Shown one piece after another: positions 40,161-44,117 of a stretch of DNA of 44,117 nucleotides. The DNA comes from a virus. A program made the position numbers and the translations under genes. The stretch lies in the IMG/VR virus record IMGVR_UViG_3300042938_001746, positions 1 to 44,117 of that record. One strand, given 5' to 3'. The notes under the pieces were generated by a model. The model did no database searches and was not told where the DNA came from. It was given only the letters and a program-made list of their open reading frames with translations. Numbering within the stretch: the stretch's first letter is position 1; each line of letters opens with the position of its first letter.

Positions 40161-40506
40161 GATTAAAAAGTATAAAGTAGACGACTCAGACGAAGCTATA
40201 GCAGCTACGTCTGAGAAGCTTAATTCGTCTATGTCGGGTAAGAGGGGCAAGGGCCCTTTAAATGGGTTCTGCTTAATAGCCACTGCGGAGACTTGGGTAA
40301 AGGGAGCATTCAGGCTTCCAGAGCTATACTTCAACCCTAAATTTAAAATGACGCGTAATGAGGATGAGTTGATGGGTAGATGGAAAGGCTTAGGCATAAG
40401 CAGTGCCATAGCCTATTCCAGCTTTGTATTCCATTACAGGGGTGTTACTAGATGCCCTTCAGGCAAGGGTGCAGGTAAAGGGTTTCTTAGAATAAAGAAG
40501 AAGTAG
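39646..40506 (+). CDS. GT2 glycosyltransferase in overlapping frame (286 aa)
   Basis: A clear family-2 domain: RVGVVIPTYNQFDYAKIAVE, VILVDDGSPKWNLSEW, TRSWNKGVEIAL, IIAAANSDLKFPPNWI (the D-x-D region) and GFCLIATAETW followed by MTRNEDELM. No ATG precedes the domain. Internal starts are a GTG at 39646, with AAGG (39634-39637) eight bases upstream, or a TTG at 39631 right after an in-frame TAG. Alternatively the domain is reached only by a +1 frameshift from the upstream gene near 39708, giving a fusion of about 561 residues. Its first ~450 nt share bases with the upstream gene, and there third positions are poorer in T than after 40160. Confidence 0.75.
   Translation: MNLNLLLKAWNGIRQLFLRKPPVTPQEPREPVIQLDAPFHPRVGVVIPTYNQFDYAKIAVESCLKNTANCLVILVDDGSPKWNLSEWESYPTSQLVIHRFPKNDKNLTRSWNKGVEIALQNNCQIIAAANSDLKFPPNWIKGVLEALDAGAGVVGPVTNAPGHRPSQDVRTRIKKYKVDDSDEAIAATSEKLNSSMSGKRGKGPLNGFCLIATAETWVKGAFRLPELYFNPKFKMTRNEDELMGRWKGLGISSAIAYSSFVFHYRGVTRCPSGKGAGKGFLRIKKK
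39705..39714 (+). other. Candidate +1 frameshift site (C5 run)
   Basis: In the upstream frame the codons are GAA GCC CCC TGT. Slippage of the proline tRNA from CCC (39708-39710) to CCT (39709-39711) continues as GTG ACA CCC in the glycosyltransferase frame, joining the acidic linker to the VTPQEPREP linker without a break. CCC-T is a known type of +1 slippery sequence in bacteria and phages. A one-base homopolymer error (C5 for C4) would give the same appearance. Confidence 0.45.
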
Positions 40507-40513
40507 GAGAGCC

Positions 40514-41143
40514 ATGCGTTACTGGGAAAGCAAGATAGCGCAGATACCAGAAAAAGATAAGATAGGCATAGCTCTAGTTACTTACAATCAGGGTGATTGT
40601 TTAGCTTCTTTAATACACGCTATAAAATCTCAAACTTTTAAGAATTTTAAAATATATATAATGCATGATGGGCCATGGACTTGTGACGATCACAGGGACA
40701 AATGCACCAATGCCATAGGCAATGATGCTAGGTTTTCCGTAATATGTACAGAGAAGCGGGTTAATAAGTTTGGCCACAACATGCGCAAAATTGGAATTAA
40801 CTTAGCTTTAGCCGACGGATGTAATTGGATTGGTACGATGAACGGAGACTGTTGGTATATTCCTGTTTATTTTGAATGGATGCTGTCTCATGCTAACTAT
40901 AAAAAAGCCAACTTTGTTTATTGCAACATGATACATAGTCACAAGTTATGGGAAGTAATGGATACTTCTATTAACAGGGGCAGGATAGACGGCGGGTGTT
41001 TTCTTGCAAACAGCGACATATGTAAGAACGTAGAGTGGAGTGGTACTGACTTTGCTGCTGACTGGCACTATATAGAGAACTTAAAAAAGCAGCCTAATTT
41101 TGCTGCAGCTAAAATTAGCAGGTTCTTATTTACGCATAATTAG
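40514..41143 (+). CDS. GT2-like glycosyltransferase (209 aa)
   Basis: Starts seven nt after the overlapping glycosyltransferase with AGGAG before the ATG. The N-terminus KIGIALVTYNQGDCLASLI and IYIMHDGPW follow family-2 topology. The metal site appears as TMNGDCWYIP near residue 115, an Asn-Gly-Asp variant of D-x-D. A later GGCFLANSDI resembles the acceptor loop. The gene is the sixth glycosyltransferase-type gene of the operon. Donor and acceptor unknown. Confidence 0.7.
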   Translation: MRYWESKIAQIPEKDKIGIALVTYNQGDCLASLIHAIKSQTFKNFKIYIMHDGPWTCDDHRDKCTNAIGNDARFSVICTEKRVNKFGHNMRKIGINLALADGCNWIGTMNGDCWYIPVYFEWMLSHANYKKANFVYCNMIHSHKLWEVMDTSINRGRIDGGCFLANSDICKNVEWSGTDFAADWHYIENLKKQPNFAAAKISRFLFTHN

Positions 41144-41167
41144 TTATATGCAGAACGATGATAAACT

Positions 41168-41770
41168 ATGAGAGTTTTAGTTGCTTGTGAGTATAGTGGA
41201 ACTGTTCGTCGTGCTTTTGCAGCGCGAGGGCACGACGCTTGGTCCTGTGATCTACTACCAGCGGACGATGATTCCCCTAATCATATTATGGGTGATGTTC
41301 GTTATCTTATCAATGGACCAGGTGCTAAGACTTGGGATCTAATGATTGCTCATCCGCCGTGTACGTATATGACTAATGCAGGCGTTTGCTGGTTGCATAA
41401 GGATCCTTCTCGCTGGGATAAGCTAGGTGAAGCTGCCATTTTCTTTAAAGAGTTATATAACTGCGATGTTCCTCGCATATGCGTAGAGAACCCTATTATG
41501 CATAAGTATGCTAGGGCTTTAGTAGGGGTAAGCTATACTCACATAGTCCAGCCTTGGATGTTTGGGCATACTGAGCAGAAGGCAACTTGCTTATGGTTAA
41601 AAGATTTACCTCCTTTGGTTAAGACAAGTGATGTAAAGAGTGCTATGATGAAGCTCCCTCACCGAGAGAGGAACAGGCTACATTACTTGCCACCTTCCAA
41701 GGATAGGTGGAAGATAAGATCAACGACCTACCAAGGCATTGCAGACGCGATGGCCTCCCAGTGGGGTTAA
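41168..41770 (+). CDS. Small cytosine-C5-methyltransferase-like protein (200 aa)
   Basis: MRVLVACEYSGTVRRAFAAR resembles the SAM-binding motif I of C5 DNA methyltransferases, AHPPCTYMTNAG carries the Pro-Cys catalytic motif IV, and ICVENP resembles motif VI (Glu-Asn-Val). At 200 residues it lacks the large target-recognition region. Phage proteins of this kind are often annotated as DNA methyltransferases, but their activity is not settled. Its place among glycosyltransferase genes leaves open whether the target is DNA or a sugar precursor. The stop is two nt from the next gene's ATG. Confidence 0.65.
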   Translation: MRVLVACEYSGTVRRAFAARGHDAWSCDLLPADDDSPNHIMGDVRYLINGPGAKTWDLMIAHPPCTYMTNAGVCWLHKDPSRWDKLGEAAIFFKELYNCDVPRICVENPIMHKYARALVGVSYTHIVQPWMFGHTEQKATCLWLKDLPPLVKTSDVKSAMMKLPHRERNRLHYLPPSKDRWKIRSTTYQGIADAMASQWG

Positions 41771-41772
41771 CC

Positions 41773-42825
41773 ATGAAGATAGGGTTCGACTTACAGTACA
41801 AGAATCACGATGTAGTATATGCGGCCATGCGGCTTTCCGAATCTCTTGAAGCAATGGGATACGACACTTCTTTCTATAGCAGATCTAAGACTAAAAAGGT
41901 TTACGGTTTAGAGTGGGATAATCGCATAACTAGTTACAAGGAAACAGCTTACGAAGATTGGCTAAAGACAATAACTCATATAATATGGCCGGTGCCTCCT
42001 ACTAGGGAAGCCGTGCAGTTAGTAGGTAAGGGTATAGTAACTATCTCTTTAGCTCCGTGGGACTGTCTTCCCTCTTTCGCAAAAAAGTCTCTAGGCTTGT
42101 GCGCTCATGTTATATCTCCGTGTGAGGATAACACTTCTTCTCTTATACGAGGCATTGGCCTAACAAACATATCTACCATCAAATGGGACAGCCATCTTCC
42201 AATAACTAAAAAATTAAAGGGCTCAGTTAACTTAAAGAATCCTAGAGTTCTAGTACCGCTACAATCTAGCCAAGGGCTTAGGTGCGATCTAGACTCCATG
42301 TTCAGAATCATTAGTGGCGTAAGGGACAGATGCTCTGGAGCGGTTATAACAATACTTCACGACCCTAAAGAGTCTATGCTTTGGGAGGTCTATAGAGAGC
42401 TAAGAAGGTTTATCAACAAGCAGCCTCTAGACGGTAGCATAAATGCCACAGCCTGTGGCAGGTCTCCCAATAGTGCTCTGATCATGTACGGCAATAGCGA
42501 TGTAGTACTATGGCCTGCAGAGATAGAGGGTTTTGGATTAGTGGGTATAGAGTCTTTGTATATGGGAACACCTGTTGTGGCCTATGACTCACCTCCAGCT
42601 TCAAGTATAATAACTAATGGAGTAAATGGTTTACTAGTACCGTGTAACCTTGGGGGTTTAGGTGGTTTAACTGTATTTGCAGAGGCCAACGTTAAAGACT
42701 TTGTAGAGATCTCGGCATCTGCAATTAATAACCATTTAGTGGAGCTTAATAAAAAAGCGGGATCAGGGTTAACGGCAAGAAGGAGTAAGTTTAATTCATC
42801 TTGGCGTAAGGTAATAGAGGGTTAA
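41773..42825 (+). CDS. GT4-like (GT-B) glycosyltransferase (350 aa)
   Basis: I chose the ATG at 41773 directly after the previous stop; an in-frame start at 41707 would overlap the methyltransferase-like gene. The C-terminal half has the GT-B donor-binding signature SDVVLWPAEIEGFGLVGIE followed by SLYMGTPVVAYDSPP and NGVNGLLVP, the Glu-x7-Glu motif of family 4. The N-terminal half (KIGFDLQYKNHDVV) is the acceptor domain. It uses a nucleotide sugar and retains anomeric configuration if typical for the family. Confidence 0.8.
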   Translation: MKIGFDLQYKNHDVVYAAMRLSESLEAMGYDTSFYSRSKTKKVYGLEWDNRITSYKETAYEDWLKTITHIIWPVPPTREAVQLVGKGIVTISLAPWDCLPSFAKKSLGLCAHVISPCEDNTSSLIRGIGLTNISTIKWDSHLPITKKLKGSVNLKNPRVLVPLQSSQGLRCDLDSMFRIISGVRDRCSGAVITILHDPKESMLWEVYRELRRFINKQPLDGSINATACGRSPNSALIMYGNSDVVLWPAEIEGFGLVGIESLYMGTPVVAYDSPPASSIITNGVNGLLVPCNLGGLGGLTVFAEANVKDFVEISASAINNHLVELNKKAGSGLTARRSKFNSSWRKVIEG

Positions 42826-42828
42826 CAC

Positions 42829-43194
42829 ATGGATGTCCTAGCCGTAAGACAAGAAGAGAAGCTATGGGGTCGCAACCATATCATTCATTTGGATAACTCC
42901 TTTCAAATATGCCATATACACATTCTTAAGAACGGATACTGCTCTAATCACTTTCACCAGCATAAGTGGAACCAATTCTATATAGTCTCGGGTAAGCTAA
43001 TGGTTAGCTGTTACAACCCAGATGGTACCATAAAGAGTACCATCATTCTTAGACCTACCGAATGTATCAAGATACCTCCTGGCCTAAACCATAAGTTCGA
43101 AGCTATAGAAGAGACTGAGGCTTTGGAGATCTATTGGTCTGAGCTATCTGAGCACGATATTGTGCGTACAGACATAGGCGGCATCAAGTCTTAA
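42829..43194 (+). CDS. Cupin-domain protein (121 aa)
   Basis: A single cupin: HFHQHKWNQFYIVSGKLMV supplies motif 1 (two His and a downstream Gly), and PTECIKIPPGLNHKFEA motif 2 with the third His. The pattern resembles the C-terminal cupin of mannose-6-phosphate isomerase/GDP-mannose pyrophosphorylase, which suits a sugar-nucleotide or sugar-isomerising role at the end of a glycan operon. AGAGGG precedes the ATG. Alternative: a sugar-binding cupin without catalysis. Confidence 0.7.
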   Translation: MDVLAVRQEEKLWGRNHIIHLDNSFQICHIHILKNGYCSNHFHQHKWNQFYIVSGKLMVSCYNPDGTIKSTIILRPTECIKIPPGLNHKFEAIEETEALEIYWSELSEHDIVRTDIGGIKS

Positions 43195-43218
43195 TCCGGC
43201 TCATAATCACGTCATAAT
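43191..43218 (+). promoter_or_regulatory. Promoter, GTCATAAT class (copy B)
   Basis: TTAATCCGG (43191-43199) and CACGTCATAAT ending at 43218 match copy C closely (CTTAATCCG, ATAA, CGTCATAAT in the same order and spacing). Read as TTAATC, 16 nt, CATAAT. It overlaps the stop codon of the cupin gene, so it starts a new transcription unit directly after the glycan operon. A 96-nt leader follows, with a TGCAC/GTGCA hairpin at 43261-43274. Confidence 0.6.
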
Positions 43219-43314
43219 GAATTGAATATAGGTAGTGTTCAGGGATCCTAGGTGGGTTCCTGCACTGCCGTGCATTCGGCGGGCTGGTATGCCCTCTACA
43301 TAAGGAACAATACC

Positions 43315-43659
43315 ATGGGTACGATTTCTAGCGCTAGGTTTCGCCTTTTAGCTGGAGCAGTTGCCTGTTCTTTGATGGGGCTAATTGCCCTAGCTAAATG
43401 GCAGGTAGGCAGTGAAGGTTGGGGATGGTACATGCTACTGACGGGGATTGCTGCAATAGGTGTAATTTATACCACGTTAATCGGAACGGAGATCAATCTC
43501 TCCGTTGGGGTTAAGGGCGGATTGCCGTTGATGATTCTTTCGGTTTCGGAGTATCTGGAGGAGGCACCTCCAGGGTGGGTTCCCTCTGAGGGAGACACCG
43601 AAATTCATAACCACCTTAGGGTTGTATGGGAAGCCAGAACTCCCAGTTCTTGGGAGTAA
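43315..43659 (+). CDS. Predicted small membrane protein (114 aa)
   Basis: I chose the ATG at 43315, preceded by AAGGA (43302-43306) with eight bases spacing; the in-frame GTG at 43252 would extend into the leader. Two hydrophobic helices (LLAGAVACSLMGLIALAKW and WYMLLTGIAAIGVIYTTLIG) lead to a soluble C-terminal half (EYLEEAPPGWVPSEGDTE). This matches the plan of the protein at 29981 (paired N-terminal helices plus soluble tail, same promoter type, same codon bias). The coding sequence carries perfect hairpins at 43485-43506, 43555-43573, 43581-43593 and 43639-43657. An early inner-membrane-acting protein is a guess. Confidence 0.65.
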   Translation: MGTISSARFRLLAGAVACSLMGLIALAKWQVGSEGWGWYMLLTGIAAIGVIYTTLIGTEINLSVGVKGGLPLMILSVSEYLEEAPPGWVPSEGDTEIHNHLRVVWEARTPSSWE

Positions 43660-43671
43660 ACCCATTGTCCT

Positions 43672-43699
43672 GAGCAGGACGTTAAACTGCTCTTTTTTT
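43672..43699 (+). terminator. Intrinsic terminator
   Basis: GAGCAG (43672-43677) pairs with CTGCTC (43687-43692) around a 9-nt loop and is followed by TTTTTTT. A competing stem GTCCTG/CAGGAC overlaps its left side. It lies 12 nt after the membrane protein gene and shares TTTTTTTAGCTATT with the terminator at 31161. Confidence 0.75.
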
Positions 43700-43710
43700 A
43701 GCTATTAGCC

Positions 43711-43728
43711 AGTGGAGACGCCTCCACT
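43711..43728 (+). other. 7-bp hairpin abutting promoter C
   Basis: AGTGGAG (43711-43717) pairs with CTCCACT (43722-43728) around an ACGC loop. It ends exactly where the -35-like TTAATC of promoter C begins, so it could be a second terminator element or an operator for a DNA-binding protein. Confidence 0.45.
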
Positions 43729-43755
43729 TAATCCGATCTATAAGTGCGTCATAAT
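43728..43755 (+). promoter_or_regulatory. Promoter, GTCATAAT class (copy C)
   Basis: TTAATCCGA (43728-43736) and GCGTCATAAT ending at 43755, with the same TTAATC, 16 nt, CATAAT layout as copy B. It follows a terminator and precedes a short leader with a CCCGT/ACGGG stem (43766-43786), a possible leader peptide and the last gene of the window. Confidence 0.6.
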
Positions 43756-43795
43756 ATAATGGTTACCCGTACCTATTAACAACGGGAGCGAATCT

Positions 43796-43819
43796 ATGAA
43801 CTTATCGTGGATCGCTTAG
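43796..43819 (+). CDS. Possible 7-codon leader peptide
   Basis: GGGAG (43784-43788) sits seven bases before an ATG that opens a seven-codon frame, MNLSWIA, ending in TAG at 43819. The next gene's ribosome-binding site begins about ten nt later. It would be in the right place for translation-coupled control, but such a short frame can arise by chance. Confidence 0.3.
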   Translation: MNLSWIA

Positions 43820-43841
43820 GCTTATCAGAAGGAAATATGAT

Positions 43842-44117
43842 ATGAGTTCTTTCACATCAGTCAGGCCGGACGCATCTTGGTACACAATTGAAGAGGTGGA
43901 AAAGGCTATACGCTTTAACGGTGGGGTGCTCGCGTCCTACGGTTTCGGGTTCACGTGCCCGGAATATCCAGATGATGGGCTGAAGGTAGGCGTCTGGAGC
44001 ATCCGACTAGTTAACCGTCAGGGCATGGGGAATCACGGCTCGTACGTGGCTATAGCTACAACCCCAGAAACCTACAAGTTTCAGATGGGCGAAACTCTAA
44101 AGGGTCTAAGGGCAACG
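43842..44117 (+). CDS. Hypothetical protein, truncated by window end (92+ aa)
   Basis: The frame is open from the ATG at 43842 to the last base, so the C-terminus lies outside the window. AAGGA (43829-43833) precedes the ATG by eight bases; the closer ATG at 43837 is followed at once by a stop. The visible part starts MSSFTSVRPDASWYTIEEVE, has strands VGVWSIRLVNRQG and SYVAIATTPE, and uses the same G/C-rich codons as the other genes behind this promoter type. No family is recognised. Confidence 0.65.
   Translation, partial: MSSFTSVRPDASWYTIEEVEKAIRFNGGVLASYGFGFTCPEYPDDGLKVGVWSIRLVNRQGMGNHGSYVAIATTPETYKFQMGETLKGLRAT

Noticed and set aside
39936-40409. 157-codon open frame on the minus strand
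   Set aside because: It is antisense to the GC-rich overlap and GT2 region, where stops are rare for compositional reasons. No start site or domain supports it. It shows that low stop density alone is weak evidence, which is why the dual-coding finding rests on codon choice as well.
1-44117. Prophage or lysogeny functions
   Set aside because: No integrase, excisionase, CI-like repressor or attachment-site repeat was seen. This does not exclude them elsewhere in the genome.

Overview
The window is a gene-dense stretch of a large tailed dsDNA bacteriophage genome (Caudoviricetes-like). Every credible gene lies on the + strand, most are separated by 0-40 nt or overlap by 1-50 nt, and most have a clear GGAG/AAGG ribosome-binding site. 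The sequence encodes a nearly complete phage replication-recombination set and a portal protein. No integrase, lysogeny repressor or tRNA gene was seen. The bulk is AT-rich by eye, with A/T-ending codons. Two small islands (about 29.98-31.16 kb and 43.3 kb to the end) and one overlap region (39.7-40.16 kb) use visibly G/C-richer codons. The host cannot be inferred.

Layout. 1-2.5 kb: small unrecognised genes, including a CxxC zinc-finger protein. 2.57-15.07 kb: SbcD-like nuclease, SbcC-like ATPase, SF2 UvsW-like helicase, DnaB-like helicase, primase, and a 1058-residue DNA polymerase A with an N-terminal uracil-DNA-glycosylase-like domain that has lost its catalytic residues. 15.1-18.3 kb: a cassette of very small genes, interrupted by a tandem array of RNA hairpins including a clean three-way junction, and ending in a dNMP-kinase-like gene and an 8-bp tandem repeat. 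18.4-29.9 kb: an abundant-looking 449-aa protein (candidate ssDNA-binding protein) next to a RecA/UvsX recombinase, then a DUF932-like protein, a putative DNA-binding protein, a glycosyltransferase, a DnaQ-like exonuclease, a RuvC-like resolvase and several unknowns. 29.9-31.2 kb: a GC-richer island with its own promoter type and terminator. 31.3-34.06 kb: a structural-type gene and the portal. 34.1-43.2 kb: a CAP-domain protein followed by ten genes dominated by glycosyltransferases and methyltransferase-like proteins plus a cupin, which look like a virus-encoded glycan-building operon. 43.2-44.1 kb: a second GC-richer island with two promoters of the same type, a terminator, a possible 7-codon leader peptide and a gene that runs off the window.

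How it fits together. The replication genes are ordered as a typical replisome (loader/helicase, primase, polymerase, recombinase, resolvase). The glycan operon sits directly downstream of the portal, so virion or receptor-glycan decoration is a reasonable inference, though DNA decoration cannot be excluded.

Most notable: (1) a methyltransferase-like gene and a family-2 glycosyltransferase that share about 450-515 nt in two frames. Codon choice changes where the overlap ends, and a C5 run offers a +1 shift that would fuse the two. (2) A compact three-way-junction RNA at 16075-16133. (3) A recurring promoter-like element (core GTCATAAT) that drives GC-rich genes whose coding sequences are threaded with perfect short hairpins. 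(4) Two mutually exclusive hairpins ahead of the UvsW-like helicase.
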